Assembly (NCBI RefSeq): GCF_005843885.1
Contig: NZ_CP040443.1
Coordinates: 1,798,001 to 1,862,000 of the forward strand
From: Escherichia sp. E4742
GTDB lineage: Bacteria > Pseudomonadota > Gammaproteobacteria > Enterobacterales > Enterobacteriaceae
Direction of reading: 5' to 3'
DNA: 64,000 bases
The translations under genes and the position numbers were made by a program. How positions within the stretch are numbered: position 1 is the first letter of the stretch; every line of letters starts with the position of its first letter. This document shows positions 1 to 9,222 of the stretch, in pieces. The notes under the pieces are model-generated. The model had not been told where the DNA came from and did no database searches. It saw only the letters and a list, made by a program, of their open reading frames with translations.

Positions 1-1205
1 TGCCATTTTGCAAAAGGATTTTTGCAGCTTTACTTCTTCTGATTTGCCTGGGTTACGGGCTGCATATTTTATTTACCCCCGCACAGCCGCTTCGCTTTGA
101 TCAGCAAGTCTATATTTGGCAACGCGTCTGGACGGCAGAACATAACGACGCACTAAAACAAAGCCGCCCACTTTTCTCTACGCTACGCATACTCGAGATG
201 CAATTTCATCCACAGGAAGGCATCCGACATTTTGCGGTGAATACTTCGCTTATTAAGCAAGATGGTCGCCCGGTCTGGCTGGTTGCGAGACTCGATGGTC
301 AGCTTACACGACTTAATAACCAGCAAATTATCCAGCATATTCAACAGACACTACGTGAGTGGCAAAAGGCAGGTATTACGCTGGCAGGTGTGGAAATTGA
401 TTATGACGCGCCAACAGCAAAATTGCCGGACTATCTGACACTACTTAGTACGTTACATCAGACGCTTCCTACAAATATAAAACTTAGCGTTACCGCCCTG
501 CCGACCTGGCTTGAATCACCACATCTCGCCCGATTATTGCGCATTGCGGATACTTCGGTTTTGCAGGTACATAACGTGCTATCACCCGAAAAAGGTCTGT
601 TCGATGCCAGCCTGGCGCAACGTTGGGTAAAGCAGTATGCCAGGCAAACTACGCATCCTTTTTTCATCGCATTGCCCGCTTACGGTTCCGCGCTCACCAG
701 TGATAATCGCGTCGAGAGCGAAGCTCCGCTATACGTTGCTGAGGAGATGCGTGAGCTAAGCGTGTCGCCACAAACGCTTGCCGATTTCATTCAATATTTA
801 AAACAGCAACCACCGCGTGGATTACAGGGCCTGGTATGGTTTCGACTACCGTTAGCAGGCGATCGTCGCGCCTGGTCCCTGACGACGCTGGAAGCCGTGA
901 TTAGGCATAAACCGCTGACGCCATGCTGGTCGTTAATAATTACTCAACATACAGACGAGCAACTTTTTGATCTGGCCATTAAAAACAGCGGCGAAATTGA
1001 TGCGCCGTTGCCGAAACAAATAATTCTACCCAATGCAGATTGTCTATTCGCGGATGGAGCCAGCCACTATCAAGTGCTACCTGGCTCATCCAGCCTGAAT
1101 CTTGTGAGAGGAAGCGCCAGACAACTGCGCGCCGGAGAAAGCAGTCCGCTGGGATGGGCGCGCTGCAATAAAAGACTACAAGGAGAGTTTAATGTTACGC
1201 CATGA
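1..1205 (+). CDS. DUF3142-type protein, 5' end outside or at window edge
   Basis: The frame is open from position 3 and ends in TGA at 1203-1205, giving 400 visible residues; the true start lies at or before the window edge. The first visible residues hold one hydrophobic stretch (AALLLLICLGYGLHILF), which looks like a signal anchor, so the rest is probably periplasmic. The central part, with GVEIDYD followed by a long alternating strand/helix pattern, resembles the DUF3142 family, thought to have a glycoside-hydrolase-like barrel. No function is known to me. It overlaps the next gene by 14 bp, so the two are probably one operon. K-12 has no gene here as I remember the map. Confidence 0.75.
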   Translation, partial: PFCKRIFAALLLLICLGYGLHILFTPAQPLRFDQQVYIWQRVWTAEHNDALKQSRPLFSTLRILEMQFHPQEGIRHFAVNTSLIKQDGRPVWLVARLDGQLTRLNNQQIIQHIQQTLREWQKAGITLAGVEIDYDAPTAKLPDYLTLLSTLHQTLPTNIKLSVTALPTWLESPHLARLLRIADTSVLQVHNVLSPEKGLFDASLAQRWVKQYARQTTHPFFIALPAYGSALTSDNRVESEAPLYVAEEMRELSVSPQTLADFIQYLKQQPPRGLQGLVWFRLPLAGDRRAWSLTTLEAVIRHKPLTPCWSLIITQHTDEQLFDLAIKNSGEIDAPLPKQIILPNADCLFADGASHYQVLPGSSSLNLVRGSARQLRAGESSPLGWARCNKRLQGEFNVTP

Positions 1206-3276
1206 GATATCACGGATTGCCAGCGTTGTGTTATTCACGCTTATTTGCGAGAACACTTATGCTTGCGGGCCTTATGCGCCGAACTCACTTTTGCACGATC
1301 GACAACACACATTAACAGAAATGCCTAATGGTAGTTTCATATATGAAGCTCGCCATTTAGTCGAACGTGATCCACGTTTACCTTTATGGCAACCAGAAAT
1401 CAAACCAAACAATTTAGAGGACTATTATCAGTACAGAGAAACACAAAAGGATACCGATTATCAACATTATACTCGCGAAAAACGTCTACAAGAGATAGCA
1501 GAGAAACTTAAGACAAAGCTACCTACAGCGGAACGACTCTATTATCTGGGAGCCATAGACTTTTATAACTTCATCTATGACAGCCCCTGGTTCGATAAAT
1601 TATTAGCCTTACCCAAAAGCGAACAAGGTGAATGGCGGCTGAAGGCAATGTATACGCAAGCCCGTAAAATATTCGATTCAGGTGAAAATGACGAGTTAGC
1701 TTATAATAGCGGAGTGTATATTAGTGAGGAATCCATAAAGGGGATTAATCTTTATCAACAAATTATAGAAGAAGTTCGCAATGGTGAGCCAGACCCCGAA
1801 CAACTCTCTCTCGCCAGTTTGGGACAGTTAGGTTTTTACAGGCTGAATAAAGCGGATATGAAGGGAGCCATCAAATATTATGCGCAACAGGCCGCACAAG
1901 GTTCCCCTGTAGGTAAAGTCTCATTACGCAGAATTGCACTGTATCTGACAAATAAAAAAAATCTCGCCCTTCTGGAAAAAATTATTGATGATCAAATAGT
2001 TCAGAAATTAATCATTGCAGAACTTTTTATTCGTCACGACAGAAAATATAACCAGGATGGGTGCATTACCGCATACAGTGAATATTTCTGCACAACGCAG
2101 CGTGATAAATTGATAGATTTATTGGCAAATCATCGAATAAAAGGTTTTATTTATAGCGATCGACTAGCGGCATTAGCTTATCGCAACGGTGATTACTCGT
2201 TAACAAAAATCTTATTAGAGGATGCACCAGAAAGTGGCCTCCGCGAATGGTTAAACGCAAAAATGGCGCTGCGTGAAGGTAATATTCCTTTAGCGACTCG
2301 CTATTATTCCAGTGCGGCAAAATTCTTCCCGGAAAATGAAACGTGGGGCAACCCGATGACAGAAAGTGATTACTACCACGGTAATGAGATCATTATGCCA
2401 TCATGTCGTATTGCTGGCGAGCAAGCAATTCTGGCGTTGAAGCGCGATGATTACTTGCAAGCAATGACGCTGTTTTATAAAGGCAAAGATACTTATTGGG
2501 CAGATTTAGCTGATGTGGGGGAAAGTGTATTAACGTTACAGGAGCTAAAAACGTTTATTGATAAAAATGTGCCACCGCCAGACCAACAACTGAAACCCTT
2601 TAATTTACAGTCATCTCAATATGATGATGACAGCGAATATAGCGGTTACTTCGTCCCCCCAACGCTCATCCCAACTGACGTGAAATTACGTGCATTACTG
2701 GCCAGAAGGCTTATTCGTAATGGTCAGTATCAACAAGCCGTCAGCTACTTTGATATTCCAAATTACCGTAAAATGGCGCAGCAACTGGCAGATTTAATGG
2801 AGAAAAGCCGGAAAAAGAATATCAATAATCGGGAACGCGCGCAGGCGCAATATGAGGCTGCAAGCTTATTACGATTTAACGGCATCGAACTTATCGCCTA
2901 CGAAATGTATCCCGACTATGCTATTACCAGTAGCGCATATTCAACACCCTATGCCTACACTAATGATGGCGGTTGGATAAGCGAGAAAGAAAACCGTCGT
3001 TTTGCTAATGCAGTGCCTGACAAAAATCATCACTTTTTGCATTACCGCTGGCAGGCTGCGGAATGGGCCGGACAATCTGCCGATTTACTTCACCCTAAAA
3101 CCCAGGCATGGGCTGCCGTGTTATGCCATGCTGCAAGTTGGGTCAGATATCTTGATCCAGAAACCGGTGCATTAATTTATCAACGCTACGTGAAAAACGG
3201 TAAAGCTTTTGGCTGGGCTGCGCATTTTGGTCGTGATTGTCCAGAACCGGTATTCAGGAAGGAACTGAAAAAATAA
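1192..3276 (+). CDS. Exported 694-residue protein of unknown function, repeat-like
   Basis: Begins with a probable signal peptide (ISRIASVVLFTLICENTYA, cut before CGPYAP), so likely periplasmic or surface bound; the cysteine right after the cut lacks a good lipobox. The body is helical with spaced patterns such as LASLGQLGFYRLNKADMKGA and ALAYRNGDYSLTKIL that look like degenerate TPR or Sel1-type repeats. The ATG at 1192 has a strong AAGGAG site 7 bases upstream and overlaps the end of the DUF3142 gene, so the pair is probably co-translated. Codon use is AT-richer than in the flanking yhjJ and dctA genes, which fits acquired DNA. I do not recognise a function. Confidence 0.8.
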   Translation: MLRHEISRIASVVLFTLICENTYACGPYAPNSLLHDRQHTLTEMPNGSFIYEARHLVERDPRLPLWQPEIKPNNLEDYYQYRETQKDTDYQHYTREKRLQEIAEKLKTKLPTAERLYYLGAIDFYNFIYDSPWFDKLLALPKSEQGEWRLKAMYTQARKIFDSGENDELAYNSGVYISEESIKGINLYQQIIEEVRNGEPDPEQLSLASLGQLGFYRLNKADMKGAIKYYAQQAAQGSPVGKVSLRRIALYLTNKKNLALLEKIIDDQIVQKLIIAELFIRHDRKYNQDGCITAYSEYFCTTQRDKLIDLLANHRIKGFIYSDRLAALAYRNGDYSLTKILLEDAPESGLREWLNAKMALREGNIPLATRYYSSAAKFFPENETWGNPMTESDYYHGNEIIMPSCRIAGEQAILALKRDDYLQAMTLFYKGKDTYWADLADVGESVLTLQELKTFIDKNVPPPDQQLKPFNLQSSQYDDDSEYSGYFVPPTLIPTDVKLRALLARRLIRNGQYQQAVSYFDIPNYRKMAQQLADLMEKSRKKNINNRERAQAQYEAASLLRFNGIELIAYEMYPDYAITSSAYSTPYAYTNDGGWISEKENRRFANAVPDKNHHFLHYRWQAAEWAGQSADLLHPKTQAWAAVLCHAASWVRYLDPETGALIYQRYVKNGKAFGWAAHFGRDCPEPVFRKELKK

Positions 3277-3784
3277 CCTTGCAGGGATGAGAAGTGCTAT
3301 CTTTATAGGTTGGCGAAAACTGCTGACGCGTATCATTCAAACTACGCGTAAATTTAAGTGGATTCTCGCCTTTAATTTCGACCGTGACGAAGATATTTCC
3401 ATTATTGCTAAAGAAGTCAAAATAATAATCATGTTGATGTCGACGACTAGTTTTAAAGTGACGAAATGACAAATAACACCGTTCGTCATAGGTAATCAAA
3501 AAATCATTTTCCCCGTACTCATTTACCATCTTGTTTTTTAATTTACCCTCGAAGAGAACAGTATACTTATCTCTGTCAGCAAATAATTCGGCATCCGTTT
3601 CTCGGTTGATCGTGTTGACGCTGATGCCGAATTCTATCTTTACCTTGTCTTTATCGATATTATTTCTTGTACTGACATAAATATTATTCGCATCCCAGAG
3701 TAAGAGGAAGTTCTTGTTGCAGGAATAGAGTCCTGTTAAGCAGAGAATCATGGTCAGCAAGAACAATGTGACTTTGTAGCGCAT
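3254..3784 (-). CDS. Possible small lipoprotein of unknown function
   Basis: 176 residues starting with a short hydrophobic segment (VTLFLLTMILCLTGLYSC); the LYSC end could be a weak lipobox, otherwise an N-terminal anchor. The rest is rich in Lys, Asp and Asn with alternating beta-like stretches. It faces the two preceding genes tail to tail and overlaps the 694-residue gene by 23 bp at the 3' ends. AT-rich like its neighbour. No family recognised; it may belong to the same acquired block or be an unrelated remnant. A real gene is likely from length and signal-like start. Confidence 0.6.
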   Translation of the reverse strand: MRYKVTLFLLTMILCLTGLYSCNKNFLLLWDANNIYVSTRNNIDKDKVKIEFGISVNTINRETDAELFADRDKYTVLFEGKLKNKMVNEYGENDFLITYDERCYLSFRHFKTSRRHQHDYYFDFFSNNGNIFVTVEIKGENPLKFTRSLNDTRQQFSPTYKDSTSHPCKVIFSVPS

Positions 3785-3904
3785 TTATATTTCTTTAGCA
3801 TGTTACGTTCACAAAGTGTGGTTACTTCCTTTTGCATAAACCACAGCAGTCAATAATTATTCGCGCGCTACCGCCGTGCCTGGAAAAATATCTGCGGGTA
3901 TATC

Positions 3905-3959
3905 ACGGTAACTTATTTATTACCGTTAATCCCGGCTGCGTAGAAGAAACGCTGCCGGG
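3905..3959 (-). terminator. Two hairpins downstream of yhjJ
   Basis: ACGGTAA (3905-3911) pairs exactly with TTACCGT (3920-3926), and CCCGGCTGCG (3931-3940) pairs with CGCTGCCGGG (3950-3959) apart from one central mismatch. They lie just past the yhjJ stop codon and are followed by AT-rich sequence on the minus strand. A terminator for yhjJ is the simplest reading; there is no clear T-run directly after the GC-rich stem. Confidence 0.45.
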
Positions 3960-3966
3960 TTATTTA

Positions 3967-5463
3967 TTACTGCGCAGGTGGAATATCCGAAACTTCAGGA
4001 TGGACGTCATCCGTGGCAACAGATGTGGCGGCAGCCGCAGTCGATGGGGCCATGATTTGATCCCAGGCCGCCTGCAACGATTTCATGTTAAATTCCGGCT
4101 CGCCTTTCGGCTGCAGCAGAATTAACGCCATGTCGTTCGACAACTGCTGACGCAGATCCTGATTTAACATCTCTACCGTCAGGCTGTTAAGGAAATCCTG
4201 ACGCAGTTTCTGATATTGCTCCGGTGCGATATCGACAACCTGATTTTGCAACGAACGCATCCGCTGGCCCATCAGAATATCGGTATCAGCTCGCGCATAG
4301 GCGGCAAACAATTTCTGCAGCTCCAGTTTCTTTTGCGCGACCAGGGCGTTGAACTCTTCTTCCGGCAGACCTTTGTCACGAACTTTCGCCAGTTCACGCG
4401 CCACCAGATTAAGGTTGCTGTTCAGCTTGTCATTTGGTGACTCGATGTTGATGGCACACTGCGCACGCAGATATAGCACACGGCAGTCAAAACCAAGACC
4501 GATATCTTTGCTGTTATTGGCGCTTAATGCTTGCTGAACATGCCAGAACAGCGCCTCACGGGCCAGGTCCGCACGCCAGTAGCGCAGGAGTGCAGCTGAC
4601 TCACGAATCGGCTGCCACGGCGTATCCCACATGATGGATAACCGGTCCTGGCGTACCGCATCGGTCATAATACTCACCGCTTCCGCACGCAGAGGAGAAA
4701 GCGTCGGCACCGGAGCTGGTGTTTCACGTTTGCCTTTCAGTTCGCCAAACGTTTTGTTGATTTGGTCTACAACCGAGCGCGCATCAACGTTCCCCACCAC
4801 CAGCAGCGTCATTGCATCCGGGGTGTACCATTTCTGGTAGAAGTCTTTAATCTTTTCTGCTTCAACGGGTTGTTTCAGCGGATCGGCAGGATCGTGACCT
4901 AACAAGGTTGATCCTTTCAGACGATAGCGCCACCAGCCTTCTTTGGTGTCGGCAGGCCAGGTTGCCACCATGTCCTGACTTTGCAGCGCGTGGTTGATGG
5001 TTTCTGGCGTGATAGTCAGTTTGCCACTGGCATTTGCCAGATAAGAGAGCGCCTCTTTCAGCAAGTCGTTGCGGTTATTTGGCAGACTAAGATTAAACAG
5101 CGTGGTGTCGTAAGAGACGATTACCGGCGGCATCGGACGCTTAGGGTCGATACCCTGTTGCCACAATGAACGCGCCTGCGCTGCGTCAAGGCCACCGCTT
5201 TGTGTCAGCGCAATGCGGGGAATGGCATGACTATAACCGCTCTGTTGGGTACTTTCGGCGAGCGAACCGGTATTAACCAGCAGGCGAATTTCAACACGAT
5301 CGCTGGGACGCTGGGGCGTGGTCAGCACTTGCCACTGTAAACCGTTGGAGAGCGTCCCCTGTTGCCATGCTGGATCAGGCTGGAGCGCATCTGCCTGCAC
5401 ATAGCCAGCAGTGGCCATCATCAGCAAACCGCCCGCTAAAAGTCGAATTTTTGTGCCCTGCAT
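3967..5463 (-). CDS. yhjJ: YhjJ, M16-family peptidase homologue without the active site
   Basis: 498 residues, the usual length for YhjJ, with a signal peptide ending near VQA (residues 22-24). Two M16-like domains follow. In active M16 enzymes the zinc motif is HxxEH; here the matching place, after NTGSLAEST, reads SGYSHAIPRIAL, so the catalytic Glu and second His are missing. It is therefore probably a non-catalytic periplasmic homologue. The physiological role is unknown. It is monocistronic, with a gap of 219 bp to dctA upstream on the same strand. Confidence 0.9.
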   Translation of the reverse strand: MQGTKIRLLAGGLLMMATAGYVQADALQPDPAWQQGTLSNGLQWQVLTTPQRPSDRVEIRLLVNTGSLAESTQQSGYSHAIPRIALTQSGGLDAAQARSLWQQGIDPKRPMPPVIVSYDTTLFNLSLPNNRNDLLKEALSYLANASGKLTITPETINHALQSQDMVATWPADTKEGWWRYRLKGSTLLGHDPADPLKQPVEAEKIKDFYQKWYTPDAMTLLVVGNVDARSVVDQINKTFGELKGKRETPAPVPTLSPLRAEAVSIMTDAVRQDRLSIMWDTPWQPIRESAALLRYWRADLAREALFWHVQQALSANNSKDIGLGFDCRVLYLRAQCAINIESPNDKLNSNLNLVARELAKVRDKGLPEEEFNALVAQKKLELQKLFAAYARADTDILMGQRMRSLQNQVVDIAPEQYQKLRQDFLNSLTVEMLNQDLRQQLSNDMALILLQPKGEPEFNMKSLQAAWDQIMAPSTAAAATSVATDDVHPEVSDIPPAQ

Positions 5464-5588
5464 GTGAACCCCTGATCAACTATCCTGGTAATAAAAAACT
5501 GCCCGTTGTCGGTCAGTCTAAATGACATTGAAAACACTTCGTGTTAGACCGCAAGAATATAAAAATGTCACGGAAGAAGTGAAATAAA

Positions 5589-5617
5589 CCTGAACTCACC
5601 CAGGTGGTAAGTTCAGG
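5589..5617 (-). terminator. Hairpin between dctA and yhjJ
   Basis: CCTGAACT (5589-5596) pairs with AGTTCAGG (5610-5617), with further CACC/GGTG pairing inside. It lies after the dctA terminator and before yhjJ, and may be a second stop for dctA transcription. No strong T-run is present. Confidence 0.35.
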
Positions 5618-5642
5618 CACAGGGGGCAATTATGCGCAAACA

Positions 5643-5668
5643 CCCGCACTCGGGGAAGGGAGTGCGGG
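5643..5668 (-). terminator. dctA terminator
   Basis: A perfect 9-bp stem, CCCGCACTC (5643-5651) with GAGTGCGGG (5660-5668), begins 15 bases past the dctA stop codon. A short TTTGCG stretch follows on the minus strand. Confidence 0.65.
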
Positions 5669-5682
5669 CATAAGTGGTGAGA

Positions 5683-6969
5683 TTAAGAGGATAATTCGTG
5701 CGTTTTGCCTTCCGACGCACGATTATTCAGCACATCGTCCAGTTTTTTGTGGTCCAGTTCTTTAACCCACTTAGCGACCACGATGGTTGCTACACCGTTA
5801 CCGACCAGGTTAGTCAGCGCACGAGCTTCCGACATGAAGCGGTCAATACCGAGGATCAGCGCCAGACCCGCCACCGGTAAATGACCCACCGCAGAGAGCG
5901 TCGCCGCCAGCACGATAAAGCCACTGCCCGTTACCCCTGCCGCCCCTTTAGAAGAAAGCAGCAACACGATTAACAACGTGATTTGGTGGACGATATCCAT
6001 CTGACTGTTAGTGGCCTGGGCGATAAATACCGCCGCCATCGTCAGGTATATCGATGTGCCATCAAGGTTAAACGAGTAGCCTGTCGGGATGACCAACCCC
6101 ACCACCGATTTCCGGCAGCCGAGTTTTTCCATCTTGTCGAGCATACGTGGCAGCGCCGATTCGGAAGACGATGTTCCCAACACAATCAGCAGTTCTTCAC
6201 GAATGTAGCGGATAAATTTGAAGATACTGAAACCGGTCGCTTTAGCGATTGAACCCAGTACCAGCACCACAAACAGGATACAGGTGATGTAGAAGCAGAT
6301 AATCAGCTGCCCCAACTGCACCAGTGTTCCGACGCCGTATTTACCGATGGTAAATGCCATCGCCCCGAACGCCCCTATCGGTGCCAGGCGCATGATCATA
6401 TTGATGATGCCGAAGATGACCTGCGAGAAACTTTCGATAACGTTAAAAATCAGCTGGCCTTTGCTGCCCAGACGGTGCAGCGCAAAACCAAACAGTACGG
6501 CAAACAGCAGCACCTGCAGGATGTTACCGCTGGCAAACGCGCCAATGACGCTCGCCGGGATGACATCCATAATGAAGGCGACAATGCCCTGGTCTTTCGC
6601 CTGCGCGGCGTAAACGGCTACCGCTTTCGCATCCAGACTCGCCGGATCGACGTTCATTCCAGCACCTGGCTGTACAACGTTAACGATAATAAGACCAATA
6701 ATCAGCGCGATGGTACTGACTATCTCAAAGTAAAGCAGTGCGACTGCGCCGGTACGACCGACCGCCTTCATGCTTTCCATGCCCGCAATGCCAGTGACGA
6801 CGGTACAAAAGATGACGGGAGCGATGATCATCTTAATGAGCTTAACGAACCCGTCGCCAAGCGGTTTCATTTGCTCGCCTATTTCAGGGTAGAAATGGCC
6901 AAGGAGAATACCAATGGCTATCGCTGTCAGGACCTGAAAGTAAAGGCTTTTAAACAGAGAGGTTTTCAT
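5683..6969 (-). CDS. dctA: DctA, C4-dicarboxylate:cation symporter
   Basis: 428 residues, the standard DctA length, of the dicarboxylate/amino acid:cation symporter family. It imports succinate, fumarate, malate and aspartate across the inner membrane during aerobic growth. About eight hydrophobic helices are visible plus the serine-rich re-entrant loop (GTSSSESALPRML) and the NLDGTSIY region that bind substrate and cation. It is monocistronic, with its own hairpin terminator and a 182-bp upstream gap that would hold the promoter. DcuS-DcuR and CRP regulation is known for the family; I could not pick out convincing sites. Confidence 0.97.
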   Translation of the reverse strand: MKTSLFKSLYFQVLTAIAIGILLGHFYPEIGEQMKPLGDGFVKLIKMIIAPVIFCTVVTGIAGMESMKAVGRTGAVALLYFEIVSTIALIIGLIIVNVVQPGAGMNVDPASLDAKAVAVYAAQAKDQGIVAFIMDVIPASVIGAFASGNILQVLLFAVLFGFALHRLGSKGQLIFNVIESFSQVIFGIINMIMRLAPIGAFGAMAFTIGKYGVGTLVQLGQLIICFYITCILFVVLVLGSIAKATGFSIFKFIRYIREELLIVLGTSSSESALPRMLDKMEKLGCRKSVVGLVIPTGYSFNLDGTSIYLTMAAVFIAQATNSQMDIVHQITLLIVLLLSSKGAAGVTGSGFIVLAATLSAVGHLPVAGLALILGIDRFMSEARALTNLVGNGVATIVVAKWVKELDHKKLDDVLNNRASEGKTHELSS

Positions 6970-7151
6970 AGGGTGTCCTTTAGTAAAACCACAGGTCTTG
7001 TAAGGTTATGGGGTACCTGCGGCCTTAAAATAACACCCAGACAACATCACAGAAATGTACCTGGATCATAATTGAAACAAAAAGGTTAAAAAGTTTGAGC
7101 TGGCTCGCACAAACCAGCACTTTTTAAAGTTTTGTAATCAGTTTGGGGTAG

Positions 7152-9140
7152 CTATTTTTCTTCCAGGTAACTTTCTTCGAAGATTTCAATGGGAAGTGGA
7201 CGTGCAAAAAGGAAGCCCTGGGCAATTCCAACGCCCGCCTTTGCCAACCAGTCACGTTGCGCTTCTGTCTCTACGCCTTCAGCAATGATTTGCAGATTCA
7301 GGCTTTTCGCCAACATGATAATCGCGGCAATCATGCTGCTATCTTCCGGCAAACCATCAATGAACATTTTGTCGATTTTCAAAACGTCCACCGGGAGAGA
7401 TTTCATATGCTGCAACTGACGCAACCCTGAATAGCCCATACCGAAATCATCCAGCGCCACCTGTACTCCGGCGTTGCGCAGCGGACGAAGGATTGCCACC
7501 GCCGCGTGAGGGTCATCAATGCGTCGGCTTTCTGTCACTTCCAGAATCAGCGTTCCTGGCTGAACACGATAGCGCGTTAGCAGTTCCAGCATATCCGCCA
7601 CCATATTCGGGTGCATCAGTTGCAGAGCTGAGATGTTCACCGATAATGGCAGCATAATGCCGCGCTCCTGCCAGGCGGCAAGCAGTCGGCATGACTCTTC
7701 CAGCACCCAGTGACCGACGGTAACCATCAGTCCACAAGACTCAATACGATCAATTAACCCATCCGGTAGGTCCCAACTCCCATCCGGTTGCTGGATACGC
7801 AATAACACTTCCGCGCTGACTAATTTGCCGCTGGTCATCTCAACTTGTGGCTGTAGCCAAATCGCAAACTGATGATTTTCAAGAGCATTAAGGATATCGC
7901 TCTCTTCCGTCAGCCGCTGTTGAGCGGCTTCCATCTGCTGCGGATCATAGAACTGAATCTGATTCTTCCCTTTATGACGAGCAGTAAACGCCGCAGAAAT
8001 AGCACGACCATAAAGTTGTTCGGCGGTGATATCGCCATAGAACATCGCCACGCCGATGTTACAGTGTGGGCGCAGTTGAATGCGTTCAATCGGCAAAGGC
8101 TCGCGAATGATAGTGAGTACTTGCTGACCTAACGTAATAGCGTGCCACGGCTCCTGCACACCGTTGGCGATAACAGCGAAGTCATAGCCACTGACCTGCG
8201 CGAGAACCATGCGTGGTGACAGCACCGACTTGAGTTTTTCCACCAGCGTAAGTAGCAGGATTTCCCGCTGCGCCTCTTTCAGCACACCGGCGGTGTCGCG
8301 CAGGGTTTCGCAGGTGATAATCATCAGCGCAGTAGTCTGTTTACGCGTCACCACCTGTTCCAGCATCTCCATCAGCAGGGCTTTGTTTGGCAAGTCCGAC
8401 ACCGGGAAGCGCATCGCGTTTTCGATCTGCTCTTCATAATGGCGCTGTAACAGTTGCTGGTTAAGGTTATAACTGCGCACCAGCATGCCTATTTCATCGT
8501 CCTGATGCAGACGCGGCAGCGCCAGCTGATGGCCGATGATCTCTTGCGGTGGAATGGCGTTCAGCTCACGAGCAATATTGCGTAAAGGATGTAATATCAG
8601 TCGGTTAATACACCAGCTAATCGCCACTGTCAGGATGAGCGACAAAAGTAAGTAAATGGTCACTAACGTTGAGAGCGTACTCATCACGAACTTATACATG
8701 CGAAAGGAATCCGCCTGTAACACCAGATAGGCAATCGGTTGTGGGTTTGCCGGGCGCTCCAGCGAGTAGACGCCCAGCGAGATTTGCACCGGTAGTTCGA
8801 GCAGTCGGGTAACCATTACCGGCACCGGGCGTTCAGGAATAAAACTTTTACGCAGCGCCTGGAACTGGTTAGGCAGCACCACATCTGCGCGGCTGACCAC
8901 GCCCGCAGGTTTGATGCTGGAGAGAATGGCCTCCGCCTGGGGAATATCCCCTTTGAGGATGGCTGAGGACAAGGGTTCGCGGACAGAACGAGCAATGCTT
9001 TCCAGTTGCGTAGCCGTGTTATAGCGATTCTGCTGTACCAGGTGGAACAGCAAAACGGTGCAAAAAACAAAGACAAACACCAGAACAACGGCCGCCACCA
9101 TTGCCATCTGCTTGATTGTTAACGAACGACTAACGCGCAA
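7152..9140 (-). CDS. pdeK: PdeK, probable cyclic-di-GMP phosphodiesterase
   Basis: 662 residues. Two membrane helices (about 13-32 and 155-175) flank a periplasmic sensor region; then a HAMP-like linker, a degenerate GGDEF domain and an EAL domain. The GGDEF signature is replaced by SGYDF, so no cyclase activity is expected. The EAL domain keeps EVLLR, the DDFGMGYSGL motif and the KIDKMF lysine, so it may hydrolyse cyclic-di-GMP. It lies 82 bp after bcsC on the same strand; because BcsA is activated by cyclic-di-GMP, a local effect on cellulose production is plausible. Formerly yhjK. Confidence 0.93.
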   Translation of the reverse strand: MRVSRSLTIKQMAMVAAVVLVFVFVFCTVLLFHLVQQNRYNTATQLESIARSVREPLSSAILKGDIPQAEAILSSIKPAGVVSRADVVLPNQFQALRKSFIPERPVPVMVTRLLELPVQISLGVYSLERPANPQPIAYLVLQADSFRMYKFVMSTLSTLVTIYLLLSLILTVAISWCINRLILHPLRNIARELNAIPPQEIIGHQLALPRLHQDDEIGMLVRSYNLNQQLLQRHYEEQIENAMRFPVSDLPNKALLMEMLEQVVTRKQTTALMIITCETLRDTAGVLKEAQREILLLTLVEKLKSVLSPRMVLAQVSGYDFAVIANGVQEPWHAITLGQQVLTIIREPLPIERIQLRPHCNIGVAMFYGDITAEQLYGRAISAAFTARHKGKNQIQFYDPQQMEAAQQRLTEESDILNALENHQFAIWLQPQVEMTSGKLVSAEVLLRIQQPDGSWDLPDGLIDRIESCGLMVTVGHWVLEESCRLLAAWQERGIMLPLSVNISALQLMHPNMVADMLELLTRYRVQPGTLILEVTESRRIDDPHAAVAILRPLRNAGVQVALDDFGMGYSGLRQLQHMKSLPVDVLKIDKMFIDGLPEDSSMIAAIIMLAKSLNLQIIAEGVETEAQRDWLAKAGVGIAQGFLFARPLPIEIFEESYLEEK

Positions 9141-9222
9141 ATTATCTCTCCCCCGGAAATCCCAGACTGCCGCCCGAGTATACCCGATCGCAGCGGCATT
9201 AAGAGAGGCGCTATCTGAAAAC

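Noticed and set aside
3832..4125. 97-codon open frame on the plus strand at the end of yhjJ
   Set aside because: Covers the hairpin region and the antisense of yhjJ; no ribosome site.
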